A stretch of 64,000 bases of DNA from the NCBI RefSeq assembly GCF_010747415.1, contig NZ_JAAGNZ010000001.1, positions 3,100,001 to 3,164,000 of the forward strand, written 5' to 3'. The notes under the pieces were generated by a model. That model did not search any database, was not told the DNA's origin, and saw nothing but the letters and a program-made list of their open reading frames with translations. Shown one piece after another: positions 44,925-54,493 of the stretch. Both the position numbers and the translations under genes were made by a program. The stretch comes from Spirosoma agri (GTDB taxonomy: Bacteria > Bacteroidota > Bacteroidia > Cytophagales > Spirosomataceae). Positions within the stretch are counted from its first letter, which is position 1. Each line of letters begins with the position of its first letter.

Positions 44925-45417
44925 CACGTTTGATGTAGTGCTTACCAGTAGGTATAAGCTAGTTTACGATCAAGAAGCTACTATAGATTTATTATTGTAA
45001 ACTAAAACTGACTATAATTTACCTATATTACCTATTCGTAGATTATCTGTTAAGCACTATTCGTAACCTGATCTACGATTTTATTGGATTATAGTATTAC
45101 GATAGAAAAATGACAGTATAAATTATACAAATAGTGCAAGTAAAGAATAAAGTAATCTTTTTATTATAGGGTGTATTTTTTCTACAGATGCAGGTATACA
45201 TCGACACAAAAATCTAAATGATATCAGGCCGATAAATTCAGTTAGGCCAAAAATAGGCGTAGGATTTGACCGATAGCAATAAGTGAGCCTACTCTTGCTC
45301 AAAAGAGTAGGCAGCCTATAACACGGGAAAGAGCTATACATTTACAACCGATCGGTTTTAGACGATAGGGGCATTACTACCAGTAAACGACTCGGTTTCA
45401 GGCGAACTCAAACTGTA
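44925..45417. other. AT-rich intergenic region
   Basis: No supported gene; the minus-strand frame at 45123-45341 lacks coding character. It should contain the sigma factor promoter. Confidence 0.35.
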
Positions 45418-45678
45418 TCAAAGCGCGACGATCAGGCTTTCCCATTCCCGCTGTAACTGGCGGATCGAGTTTCTCATGGGCTCGCCGGTAAAGGCTTCGA
45501 TCGGCAATGCCGTTCCTTTGCGGCCATCCGTCCTGAAACAGTTGACTGCTGTTAGCCGCCATCCTCGTTTTACCAGCTGGCTCAGTATTTCGCAACATGA
45601 CTCTATGTCCAGGTCACCATAGCTCTGCTGTCTGTATTCACCAGACGAAGTAAATCCCTCAAAATCGACGATCACCAT
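45418..45678 (-). CDS. unnamed small-domain family protein, third member
   Basis: 86 residues from the ATG at 45676-45678. It aligns along its length with the proteins at 11206 and 12260: a short opening strand, a central helix (ESCCEILSQLVKRGWRL), then LPIEAFTGEPM and LQREWESLIVA. The LP-x-(D/E/A)-AF-x-G-(E/D) signature is kept. No membrane or catalytic feature. Family and function unknown. Confidence 0.6.
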   Translation of the reverse strand: MVIVDFEGFTSSGEYRQQSYGDLDIESCCEILSQLVKRGWRLTAVNCFRTDGRKGTALPIEAFTGEPMRNSIRQLQREWESLIVAL

Positions 45679-46185
45679 GTACCCGTTTAGTTAAGCGATA
45701 AATTGAGCTACGTAAATAGCTAGCCGGAAGCTGTAATTCACCAAATTTTATCCGTTGTTGTCCCTATTGATTGGTATTGGCCGGTTCCAGCAGATAACTA
45801 CCAAAATCCATGCCACGTAATACAATACCATGATCTTACCTGCATAAATCGTACCTGTCCGGGAAATAGTGTTTCCCATTTGATATAAATTGACTTGAAC
45901 GTTGGTTAGTTAATCCACCATTGTTAGTTTCCTGTTACATAACCGGACCGATGATCCTATTTATACGAAAATGACCACTCTAACGATTTTTAGGGTATAA
46001 TTTATTAATTAAGAGGTATCGATCTACCCGTTATGAGCAGTCCTTTCTAGCCAGTGAAGCTTCTGTATACCTGCCCGTTGAAATTCCTACAGAGGCCTTA
46101 CCCCAAACAAAATGGATGTAAATCCAGTCGTGAACAATCTGTTCAGTTTAACGCTTATATTTCGGAATAAATCTGCTTTTAGTTA
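45679..46185. other. intergenic region
   Basis: About 500 bp. A small hairpin, GGGAAA with TTTCCC (45861-45877), is the only structure seen. It holds the promoter region of the PAS kinase. Confidence 0.35.
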
Positions 46186-48678
46186 ATGACTGGCGATCAA
46201 CAGCCCTTTGATTCAAACCTGGCCGCTGAAAATGAGCGACTGAAACGTGCTCTTCAAACAGCTGATATTGGCACCTGGGAATTCGATCCGATCAATCAGA
46301 TTGTCCATTTGGATGATCGTTGTCAACAGCTTCTTGGGGTGTCGGTGCCGGCCGTCGTACCGTATCCGGAGGTGCTCCAGCACGTTCACCCGGACGATAG
46401 GGTAACGCTACAGGCTGCTATCAGTCAGGCGCTTCGTCCGGAGTGCGAGCCTCCATTCTCTATTCGATACCGGCTGGCGGAACCGGTTAATGGAGCGTGT
46501 TGGCTGCATAGTAAAGGGAAAGCGTACTTCGACCAGCAGAATCAACCGTATCGTCTCTCAGGAATCACGCAGGATGTTACGCACGAGATACAAACGCAGC
46601 AGCAGTTGCGGGACAGCGTCGAACGCTTCCGAAGTTTGATTGAGCAGGCACCCGTGGCCACGGCCCTGTTTGTTGGTAAAGACCTGGTTATCGAACTGGC
46701 CAATGAGCCGATTCTAACGCTTTGGGGCAAAGGGAATTCAGCGTTGGGGAAACCCCTGGCCGAAGCGCTGCCCGAACTGCGGGAACAACCCTTTCTGCAA
46801 ATTCTGAACGACGTTTACACCTCTGGCATACCGTATCAGGCGGTTGCCGATAAGTGCGACTTACTGGTCGATGGCAAACTCAGAACGTTTTATTTCAATT
46901 TCACCTACAAGCCTCTCTTTGACAAACAGGGACTTGTGTATGCCATTATGAATATGGCGGTCGACGTTACGGATCAGGTGCTCGCCAGACAAAAGGTGGA
47001 AGCCAGTGAAGCCCGCTTACGCTCCGTCATTACGTCCGCTCCAGCCGCCATGGGTCTGTTCGTTGGCCGGGATTTAATCGTCGATATGCCGAACCAGGCG
47101 TTCATCGAGATTGTCGGCAAAGGCCCGGATATTGTGGGCAAGCCCCTCCGGGACGTTATGCCGGAACTGGATAGCCAGCCTTTTCTGCAGATCCTGGACG
47201 ATGTCTTTACATCTGGGAAGACGTACAAAAGTTTTGGTACCCAGGTTAACATCGTGCAGCACGGGGTCATGACCCATAACTTTTACAATATTACCTACAG
47301 TCCGCTTTTTGATGCCAACGGAAAGGTATACGCGATTCTGGATATTGCGATCGACGTAACGGAACGCGTTATCGTTCAGCAACAAATCGAGGAGAGCCGG
47401 TTACAGTTGCTGAACTCGTTCGAGCAGTCGCCTGTCGCCATCGCGATCATTCGGGAGCCGGACTTAACCTTCCACATGGCTAACCCTTTTTACGGCGACC
47501 TGGTTGGCCGAACACCAGCCGAACTTGTTGGCAAACCCTTATTAGAGGCACTGCCTGAACTAGCGGGACAGGGTTTCGACCAGCTACTTCGCGAGGTGAT
47601 TGCGACAGGGGTGCCTTTCACCGCCAAAGAGGTACCGGTAGACATTGTTCGTCACGATCAATTAGCGACGATTTTTGTTGACCTTACCTATCAACCTCAG
47701 TATGAATCGACCCAGGAAGTCGATGGCGACAAATCCGTTTCCGGCATTCTGGTCGTCGCAACGGATGTTACCGGGCAGGTTCATTCCCGGCGGGCGATCG
47801 AAGAAAGCGAAGTACGGTACCGGGCACTTTCTCTGGAACTGGAGCAGCAGGTCGAGTTGCGTACGCAGGAACTGGCCGCCAGCAATGAAGAGTTAGCGGC
47901 TATTAACGAAGAACTGATGGCGGCTAACGAGGAACTGGCCGAATCGAATCAGCTCTTTACCCGCTCCAACGAGAACCTTCAGCAGTTCGCCTACATTGCC
48001 TCCCACGATTTACAGGAACCCCTGCGCAAAGTGCAGTCGTTTGGTGACCTGCTCAAAAGTAAATACGGCGATCAGTTAGGCGATGGAATCGATTATCTGG
48101 AACGTATGCAGTCATCCGCCAACCGGATGTCGTTGTTCATCAAGGATTTACTATCTTTCTCCCGAATCTCCACCCGTCGGGATGCGACCGAACTGGTTTC
48201 GCTCACGGGGATTGTCGCTATCGTGCTGGCCGATCTTGAGCTGGTCATTAACGAAACGAATGCGATCATTGACATCGATACCCTGCCTGTTATTAAGGGG
48301 GACAAATCACAACTGGGTCAGTTGTTTCAGAACTTACTCTCAAACGCCCTGAAATTTCACCGGGATGGTGTGCAACCACGAATTCAGGTAACGGCTCGGG
48401 AGATGACCGCGAGTGACCTCCCTCCTACGGTGAAGCCGGCCCGCGCGGCTAAACAGTATCAGTGCATCACCATTTCGGACAATGGGATTGGCTTCGACGA
48501 AAAGTACCTGGACCGCATTTTCCAGATTTTCCAGCGGCTGCATAGTAAAAGTAATTATTCCGGCACGGGCATTGGGCTGGCTATTTGCGAAAAAGTAGTG
48601 ACTAATCACGGCGGAGCTATCACGGCCAGCAGCCAACCTGGTCAGGGGGCCAGTTTTAGCGTTTATTTGCCTGTTTGA
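46186..48678 (+). CDS. multi-PAS sensor histidine kinase
   Basis: 830 residues. Four PAS domains (about 15-140, 145-265, 270-395, 400-530), a strongly repetitive coiled coil (LAASNEELAAINEELMAANE), HisKA with [19 protein letters not shown] (H607), and HATPase with NLLSNALKFHR, DNGIGFDE and GTGIGLAIC. No TM segment, so cytoplasmic. PAS 3 is nearly identical to the second PAS of the kinase at 21983 (for example [12 protein letters not shown] and [13 protein letters not shown]). No receiver gene adjoins it; it ends at a strong terminator. Confidence 0.93.
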   Translation: MTGDQQPFDSNLAAENERLKRALQTADIGTWEFDPINQIVHLDDRCQQLLGVSVPAVVPYPEVLQHVHPDDRVTLQAAISQALRPECEPPFSIRYRLAEPVNGACWLHSKGKAYFDQQNQPYRLSGITQDVTHEIQTQQQLRDSVERFRSLIEQAPVATALFVGKDLVIELANEPILTLWGKGNSALGKPLAEALPELREQPFLQILNDVYTSGIPYQAVADKCDLLVDGKLRTFYFNFTYKPLFDKQGLVYAIMNMAVDVTDQVLARQKVEASEARLRSVITSAPAAMGLFVGRDLIVDMPNQAFIEIVGKGPDIVGKPLRDVMPELDSQPFLQILDDVFTSGKTYKSFGTQVNIVQHGVMTHNFYNITYSPLFDANGKVYAILDIAIDVTERVIVQQQIEESRLQLLNSFEQSPVAIAIIREPDLTFHMANPFYGDLVGRTPAELVGKPLLEALPELAGQGFDQLLREVIATGVPFTAKEVPVDIVRHDQLATIFVDLTYQPQYESTQEVDGDKSVSGILVVATDVTGQVHSRRAIEESEVRYRALSLELEQQVELRTQELAASNEELAAINEELMAANEELAESNQLFTRSNENLQQFAYIASHDLQEPLRKVQSFGDLLKSKYGDQLGDGIDYLERMQSSANRMSLFIKDLLSFSRISTRRDATELVSLTGIVAIVLADLELVINETNAIIDIDTLPVIKGDKSQLGQLFQNLLSNALKFHRDGVQPRIQVTAREMTASDLPPTVKPARAAKQYQCITISDNGIGFDEKYLDRIFQIFQRLHSKSNYSGTGIGLAICEKVVTNHGGAITASSQPGQGASFSVYLPV

Positions 48679-48733
48679 GCGCGAAAAACCTAGTAATTAT
48701 CCATTCCTGCTGAGTTCTTAACCAATAAATTCT

Positions 48734-48772
48734 AAACACGAAAGCCCGGCGATTTGCCGGGCTTTCGTGTTT
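48734..48772. terminator. strong bidirectional terminator
   Basis: Perfect 17-bp stem (48734-48750 with 48756-48772) with a 5-nt loop, between two convergent genes. Confidence 0.8.
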
Positions 48773-48790
48773 GCATGGGTCGACCTGCGG

Positions 48791-49165
48791 TTACTGCATG
48801 GCTACGACGCGGTTGACTTTCTGGACAGGCTGAGTCGACAGATTCAATTGCTTCCTGATGCTGCCCTCGTCTGACCTCACTTCCAGTTCATAGGCCCCGT
48901 CGGCCAGTTCATTGACATTTAATTTCACGGCATACTTGGCCTCCTTCTTGTTGATGCTCCTCTGGAAGACCACCTCTTTGTCGGCGTTCCGCAGCACGAT
49001 TTGAACAGGCACCTCAGCAGCCTTAATAACCGACACACGGATCTGGTTGTCGATCGTAACGAATGCACTGGCACCAAATGGTAACTCCTTAGGCATAGTT
49101 GGATTGGCTAGCGTTGCTGCGCTCATCAGGATCGATACGGCCAATTTGCTCATTACTGTAATCAT
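48791..49165 (-). CDS. small secreted protein, paralogue of the 32189 protein
   Basis: 124 residues with an N-terminal signal peptide (VMSKLAVSILMSAATLA). The mature part follows the same strand pattern as the protein at 32189: IRVSVIKAAEVPVQIVLRNA, EVVFQRSINKK, VNELADGAYELEVRSDEG and SIRKQLNLS. Likely periplasmic or surface-associated, DUF3244-like. Function unknown. Confidence 0.75.
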   Translation of the reverse strand: MITVMSKLAVSILMSAATLANPTMPKELPFGASAFVTIDNQIRVSVIKAAEVPVQIVLRNADKEVVFQRSINKKEAKYAVKLNVNELADGAYELEVRSDEGSIRKQLNLSTQPVQKVNRVVAMQ

Positions 49166-49304
49166 GGTAGTAGTTGTGTTTGGTAGTAACTGATTTGTGC
49201 TCTTGTCCGGTTGTTTACCCGTTCATTGTCTATAAGCCAAAGGATGTGCCAACAATAAAGCGTATTGATTATCAGAAACTTACGCACAACATGATTAATA
49301 ATCC

Positions 49305-49341
49305 TGTCCGCTTGTGGACAACCTGTGTTCACAAGCGGACA
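49305..49341. promoter_or_regulatory. inverted repeat, possible operator
   Basis: TGTCCGCTTGTG (49305-49316) is the exact reverse complement of 49330-49341, 13 bp apart. It sits about 140 bp upstream of the small secreted protein's start on its 5' side, so a regulator-binding site or mRNA structure is possible. Confidence 0.4.
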
Positions 49342-49414
49342 AAAGCAGATGGGGAAGGATCAGCCAGAAGCGGGCGCGGGTACGCTTACCGTTCATCCCT
49401 AAAACTGGTGTTCA

Positions 49415-49448
49415 TACAACAGCCAATCCACTCGGATTGGCTGTTGTA
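49415..49448. terminator. perfect hairpin downstream of MFS gene
   Basis: 15-bp perfect stem with a 4-nt loop, about 50 bp past the MFS stop. Likely its transcript end. Confidence 0.5.
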
Positions 49449-49494
49449 CCGATCGCGAAAGCAGCGCGTAACACCGCTCACTATTCTCCTTCCC

Positions 49495-50766
49495 TTACGA
49501 CAACGTTGATTGAACGGATTGGGACATTAGCTCAGGAGACGGCTTTTTTATCGCTACCAGCGTGAGCAGCGCGGCTAGAAACAGAGAGCCAGCCATGAAC
49601 AGATAGGAAGCACCAAATCCACCGGATGTGCCATTCAGATAACCAACGATATAGGAACCGATGAACGATCCCAACGCACCAAAACTATTGATCAGAGCCA
49701 TAGCCCCCCCGGCCACATTGCGGGGCAGCAGTTCCGGAATAATGGCAAAGAAGGGGCCATAGGGCGTATACATCGCACCACCCGCAATAATTAGCAGACC
49801 AAACGACAGCCAGAAATTTGACGCACCAACCAGATAAGACCCGTAAAAGGCGATGGCACCCAGCAACAAAAAAGGCCAGACAAAGGCTTTGCGGTTCAAG
49901 GTTTTGTCGGAGTAATAGGAAGCGGTCAACATACCAATAATAGCCAGTACATAGGGAACTGAAGACAACCAGCCGGTTTTGACGATGTTCATATTCGGCG
50001 CAGCATTCAGAATGGACGGCAGCCACATCACAAACCCGTAGACGCCAATACTCCACAACGCATACTGCAAACTGAGCAGGATGACAATTTTCGATTTGAA
50101 CGCTTCACCGTAGTTTTTGACGGGTTTGATGCCCTGTTGTTCCCGCTGTAACTGATCATCCAGCGCCTGTTTTTCGGACGGGGTCAACCAACTGGCATCT
50201 TCGGGCTTATCATCGACCAGCCGCCACCAGAAAAAAGCCCAGATAATGGCCGGTAGCCCTTCCAGAATAAACATCCACCGCCAGCCTACCGCCTGAATCA
50301 GATAACCCGACAAAACAGACATCCAGAGGATTGTAGCCGGATTTCCCAGAATCAGAAACGTATTGGCCTGCGACCGTTCGGCCTTGGTAAACCAGCGACT
50401 CAGGAAGAGCAACATAGAGGGCATGACTGCACTCTCGACCACCCCAAGCAAAAAGCGGATAACAACCAGGGCACTAACATTGCTAATGATACCCGTTGCC
50501 ATAGCCAGGCCACCCCAAAGAACTAAAGACCAGAAGATTAGCCGCTTGGCGCTCCTGTTTTCAGCATAGACCGCACCGGGTACCTGAAAGAAAAAATAGC
50601 CCAGAAAAAACAGAGACCCCAGCAGGGACGACATGGCCGGGGTAATGTGCAGGTCCGTCGCCATGCCACTGGCAGCTCCAAATCCAAAATTTGCCCTGTC
50701 CAGGTAAGCCAGACTATACGTAATAAAGGCGATTGGTAACAATCGGTACCACCGTGATTTAGCCAT
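49495..50766 (-). CDS. MFS transporter, ACS-like family
   Basis: 423 residues with 12 predicted TM helices. The opening RLLPIAFITYSLAYLDRANF and the TM2-TM3 loop (ENRSAKRLIFWSLVLWGG) match the anion:cation symporter branch of the major facilitator superfamily, which imports sugar acids, phthalate-like acids and related organic anions with protons. A long central loop (SEKQALDDQLQREQQGIK) lies between TM6 and TM7. No catabolic gene adjoins it, so the substrate is open; the nearby carbohydrate block makes a sugar acid plausible. Confidence 0.88.
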   Translation of the reverse strand: MAKSRWYRLLPIAFITYSLAYLDRANFGFGAASGMATDLHITPAMSSLLGSLFFLGYFFFQVPGAVYAENRSAKRLIFWSLVLWGGLAMATGIISNVSALVVIRFLLGVVESAVMPSMLLFLSRWFTKAERSQANTFLILGNPATILWMSVLSGYLIQAVGWRWMFILEGLPAIIWAFFWWRLVDDKPEDASWLTPSEKQALDDQLQREQQGIKPVKNYGEAFKSKIVILLSLQYALWSIGVYGFVMWLPSILNAAPNMNIVKTGWLSSVPYVLAIIGMLTASYYSDKTLNRKAFVWPFLLLGAIAFYGSYLVGASNFWLSFGLLIIAGGAMYTPYGPFFAIIPELLPRNVAGGAMALINSFGALGSFIGSYIVGYLNGTSGGFGASYLFMAGSLFLAALLTLVAIKKPSPELMSQSVQSTLS

Positions 50767-51136
50767 TGTATTTTCCAGTTATAATTAGCTTCCTTTGTAG
50801 GGCAGCCGCCGTTTCAGTAATCGCGCAGGCACCGTCAATAAAGGAAGTAGCAGGGGTACCTCTACTGAACAGAACGGCCAGGGGTTTATGGTAACCAGCA
50901 TCGGCGACCGGCCAACCCGCGCAGTCAGGTACTGGCTGGTGCTAAAATCAAGCCGAACAGCTCGGTAACGCTTCGTTGGCAAGATTATTGATATTAGTAT
51001 TTACATACAATTAGTTTACGCATGACCATATGTGTAGATTTAATTTATGAGCAATACGATCAACTGCTATCCTTGAGTAAAAGGAAATCGTTTTTGCAGA
51101 AAGCGTATCAATAAAATAAAGAAGTCATTTCTGATT
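50767..51136. other. divergent intergenic region
   Basis: A minus-strand frame at 50785-50982 would need a TTG start and shows no family; I do not accept it as a gene. Promoters for both flanking genes must lie here. Confidence 0.35.
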
Positions 51137-51775
51137 ATGAGCGATTTAATACTGGATAGCAGCTCGACAAGTACCGTTTCATTAAACAGCAAGGACAGCC
51201 GGTCCTTTGTTGAGCTATGTACTTATTATCTAATCAGGGTGTGTGTGCTCATGCTGGCCATCGTTCTGTCTACCTGGCTCACCAACATCACCTACACGGT
51301 AACGCATAGCTTTGTGATCTCGATCAGCATGGGCGGGATCGGTTTTTGGCTGGTTTGCAGCTTTTTACTGAAAGAGCGAATAGAGACGCTACCGGGAAGT
51401 ACAGCAAGCAGCATCGGTCAGGAGCAAGCTCGTCCGGCAGTTAGTAAGCGTTACTTTACGAGCCCAATCGTGGACGAGCGGGTTTACTATTGTCAGGGTC
51501 AACTGTCTTCAAGTCAGATCGTATCGCTTACCCTGCTCTACTGCGGCTCATTTACGGAGGAGGCCCAGGAATTTTATCGGTCATCCAAAGCCACTAGTCT
51601 GGATACATTCTCCATTGGTAACGCCCCTGAATACATCAGCGTTTACGGCCTCATCGACAGTAAAGGCAGCCGCTATATGTTTCTGGAAGTTTTTACGGGC
51701 GCATCCAGTTTAGAACGGGGTTATTTTCAACAGGTTGACCAATGGCCTAGCTTTGGCATACATCCACTTGTTTAA
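51137..51775 (+). CDS. membrane protein, unknown
   Basis: 212 residues. Ser/Thr-rich N-terminus, two TM helices at about 30-50 (YLIRVCVLMLAIVLSTWL) and 58-77 (FVISISMGGIGFWLVCSFLL), then about 135 residues of soluble domain containing SSQIVSLTLLYCGSFTEEAQ and EYISVYGLIDSKGSRYMFLE. No family recognised. Alone on its strand. Confidence 0.6.
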   Translation: MSDLILDSSSTSTVSLNSKDSRSFVELCTYYLIRVCVLMLAIVLSTWLTNITYTVTHSFVISISMGGIGFWLVCSFLLKERIETLPGSTASSIGQEQARPAVSKRYFTSPIVDERVYYCQGQLSSSQIVSLTLLYCGSFTEEAQEFYRSSKATSLDTFSIGNAPEYISVYGLIDSKGSRYMFLEVFTGASSLERGYFQQVDQWPSFGIHPLV

Positions 51776-52348
51776 TTCCTACGCTTTATGACGAGTACGT
51801 GATTTGCGGCCACCCTCTGGTTGCATCGTACAATTCATAGCAGGGCTATTAACCGGAGTCTAGGCCACGGTTTGACGTACGACTAGCCGAAGCAGGCCAG
51901 CGTTTTTCTGTCACTAACCATAGGACCAGAACAGCCGTTTCCGGCCTCTGTTGTGTCGCTTCGTTCAATCCTCCAACCAGCTAAAAAAGAAAAGCCGCCA
52001 AGGTTTTAACCCTAGCGGCTGCATCGACGGCGTCTATCTCGTTAGATGCTCACTTAATTGTATAAAAGTAGCAGTATTTTGTAATCTTCACTCAATCAGT
52101 ACGCCTAATTGATCATTCGGTGAGTCGCACTGAAGTGGGTCTGATGTATCACGTTTAATCGATAGAAATAGATATATAAGTGCGATCAAAAATGACCGGG
52201 CACCCCGCCAACAGTCTTATTACTAGTAGTATCATAAAACCAGGGTTTTCGAACAGATAAACACGCACCTTTTTACAGTCCCGACGATATCAAAAAGCCT
52301 GGTAAATGCTATCGTTTAAGCGGGGATGTACGAAGCAAAAAAGTCAAT
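51776..52348. other. intergenic region
   Basis: About 570 bp without a supported gene. One A-preceded hairpin (51994-52021) is listed separately. Confidence 0.35.
51994..52021 (-). terminator. hairpin, minus-strand terminator orientation
   Basis: AGCCGC (51994-51999) pairs with GCGGCT (52016-52021), with an inner paired GGTT/AACC and an A-rich flank on the left. Confidence 0.45.
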
Positions 52349-52543
52349 ATGGTCCTTCTATTTATTACATTCTACGTCGCCCCGATGTTATTCGTGTTAT
52401 TATGTGGTTTTTTAGCCGATTCACAGGAAGCCACAATGGATATTGCCATACCCATAGCCCTCATGCCCTGTTTAAACTTGTTGGCGACGATTGGCTGCAT
52501 AGGTGTTACGATTCGCACGATACTGGATTGGAGCGGCCGGTAA
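52349..52543 (+). CDS. small two-TM membrane protein, unknown
   Basis: 64 residues with an ATG start. Two hydrophobic helices (LLFITFYVAPMLFVLLCGFL and AIPIALMPCLNLLATIGCIG). No family recognised. A longer overlapping frame (52306-52566) in another register lacks this regular pattern. Confidence 0.4.
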   Translation: MVLLFITFYVAPMLFVLLCGFLADSQEATMDIAIPIALMPCLNLLATIGCIGVTIRTILDWSGR

Positions 52544-52701
52544 TGCCTATTCCATTTGCCCGTTAATTCACCGTTACTCTACACCCACGCTACGGTACAC
52601 ATAGCGAGTTCTTTCCGGAATTACCCTTGTTACGCGGGCACCGTTCAGCCAGAAGCAGCCTCTTTTTGACAGGCCTTCTCCGGCAGCTATTACTCAACAA
52701 A

Positions 52702-52729
52702 AAAGCATACACAGAGCTATGTATGCTTT
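52702..52729. terminator. hairpin
   Basis: 10-bp perfect stem (52702-52711 with 52720-52729), 8-nt loop, flanked by A on the left and T on the right, so it could act in both directions. Confidence 0.5.
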
Positions 52730-53052
52730 CCATTTTCTTAACCTAGATGGAAGTCGGTCTTCCACTGCTTTGTTGAATTCATCGCCTGACGAATTGGAAC
52801 ATCAACGCAATAGTGCAAACATGACTCTCACCTCATCCAATTCAATTACTGTACCGAAAATATAATACTTTGATTACCAAATTATTATATTTTATATATG
52901 AAATTATCTTGTACGATTATGGACATTATCGTCCGTTTTGGTACAATCAAAACGCGGCTACTGGTCTCGCACGTTGATTGGCATTGGTGGGTATACAACC
53001 CGTTCGATCGGCTCGATACAATCACCCGATTCATAGTAGCATAAACAAAAAA

Positions 53053-53079
53053 AGCCGGCACTACCTAAGTAGTCCGGCT
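53053..53079 (-). terminator. hairpin, minus-strand terminator orientation
   Basis: AGCCGG and CTAC on the left pair with GTAG and CCGGCT on the right, with a small internal loop. A long A run on the left becomes a U tract on the minus strand. Confidence 0.5.
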
Positions 53080-53241
53080 GGTTCATAACGAGATAGACAA
53101 GGTATATACGGTAGATAGCTTACGTTTGGATTACTAATAGGTAAAAATACGTATTTTCATCGTCGCTCGCTGACTGAAAAACGCAGGCAGGACGACAACT
53201 AGAATACACCATCAAGCGGTCATTTATAGAAACACGCACTG

Positions 53242-53282
53242 TCAAGGCCCGATCTCACTACTACAGAGAGATCGGGCCTTGA
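53242..53282. terminator. perfect 15-bp hairpin
   Basis: 53242-53256 is the exact reverse complement of 53268-53282, with an 11-nt loop. No gene adjoins it on either side. Confidence 0.5.
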
Positions 53283-53830
53283 TCGTAGTAATGGCGGGCT
53301 TCATCGGTGGAGAAGCGGAAGCCACTAGTAGGATAAGACGTACGGCAGCACGCACCTGATGGATTCCGGCGGACGCACTACCACAAAATAACTCATTAAT
53401 TATCAGTATATTATTTTTCCGGATAAGCCGCTGGTCAGACCAACTAGCAGAAGCATTCAACTAAGAGCAAAACCAACCTACATGCCCTTGTTGATCATCC
53501 AAAAAAGATCCAGCGTGATTCTTATTCATTCTCATCAGCCCTGCTGCTACAGATTGGATTATGAATACAACTGTCATCGTTCAATAAGAGTAGACTACTG
53601 ATTTATTTAATTATAAATACAAATTTTAGTTGAGTGCTAACACAACGACTTAGTAGACCGATGACAGGTAAACTTAATCTTTACTATAGCCATAAATTTA
53701 CCATTTTATCAATACAATTCACTCCTATTAACTAAACCCAACAATCGATTCAACTTGGTTACCTCATCAAGCGTATTGGCTTGATTGTTGCACCAGTTAA
53801 ACATTATTTTCTACAGGTAAGATTTCAGTA

Positions 53831-53974
53831 ATGAAGACGGGTAAGCATGAACCTACACCATCAATCGACGATATCATCAAAGAAGCGAAGCGATTGCATA
53901 CAATGGGATTTAGTTTGAAAAATTCAGTCTGGTTAGCGATCAGGTCACTTCGCAACAAGGCAGAGGATAAATAA
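53831..53974 (+). CDS. possible 47-residue protein
   Basis: An ATG-started frame of 47 codons in a gene-poor stretch: an acidic helix (SIDDIIKEAKRLHTMGF) then a basic helix (SVWLAIRSLRNKAEDK). The clean amphipathic pattern makes it more likely than chance. No family recognised. Confidence 0.35.
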   Translation: MKTGKHEPTPSIDDIIKEAKRLHTMGFSLKNSVWLAIRSLRNKAEDK

Positions 53975-54091
53975 GCAAGCGGCTGCCCTTATCTCAAATT
54001 AGCTGCGGACAGGCTTTACAACAAACATTTTTGTTAGAATAGCGATTTATAGCGATGTCCCAAACGTGTCTTCTGGACATCTTTTTTTGGT

Positions 54092-54493
54092 ATGCATTCA
54101 ACGAATAAATGGGTAGCGCTACTCGACGAAGATCAGGACGACTTCGTTATTTTTCAACAGGGAATGAACAACTGGGCTCCTGAACTCGAACTACGCTGGT
54201 ACACGTCGTTTGCGCACTTTGAGCAAATGCTTCAGACCAATGCAGACCTCCCCGCATCGATTGTCCTGAACGGTATTTCTCCCTCGGGTTCCGAAATTGA
54301 CTGGATCAGACAGTTCAAGCTCACTCCCCGCCTGGCTGAGATTCCCGTTATCATTTTGGCCGAAGAGTACTGGGAGCAGCAAAAACAGCAGTTCAAAACG
54401 GTGTCGATTTACGATTACCGCACAAAACCCGTCAATCAGGCGGAACTGAAACAATTTGTGGAACTCATCAAAGACAGCAGTCGACACGCCTAG
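54092..54493 (+). CDS. receiver-like protein lacking the phospho-aspartate
   Basis: 133 residues with the length and strand order of a receiver domain. The acidic pocket is kept (LLDEDQDDF, D12-E13-D14), as is the Lys near the end (K112 in YDYRTKPVNQ). The phospho-acceptor position in SIVLNGISP is Asn (N60) rather than Asp, and the switch Ser/Thr position in VIILAEE is Ala. It is therefore unlikely to be phosphorylated in the usual way and may act by binding a partner. It resembles the single-domain receivers at 19201 and 24593. No kinase adjoins it. Confidence 0.75.
   Translation: MHSTNKWVALLDEDQDDFVIFQQGMNNWAPELELRWYTSFAHFEQMLQTNADLPASIVLNGISPSGSEIDWIRQFKLTPRLAEIPVIILAEEYWEQQKQQFKTVSIYDYRTKPVNQAELKQFVELIKDSSRHA

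Larger units (their letters stand above)
49166..49494. other. intergenic region with two dyad elements
   Basis: No gene. It contains the dyad at 49305-49341 and the hairpin at 49415-49448, both listed separately. Confidence 0.4.
52544..53830. other. long gene-poor region with three hairpins
   Basis: About 1.3 kb without a protein gene I can support. Three hairpins at 52702-52729, 53053-53079 and 53242-53282 are listed separately; the spaces between them could hold small RNAs. The minus-strand frame at 53242-53460 starts inside a hairpin and looks spurious. Confidence 0.35.

Noticed and set aside
50785-50982. 65-codon minus-strand frame upstream of the MFS gene
   Set aside because: Needs a TTG start, has no hydrophobic or family pattern, and lies in a likely promoter region.
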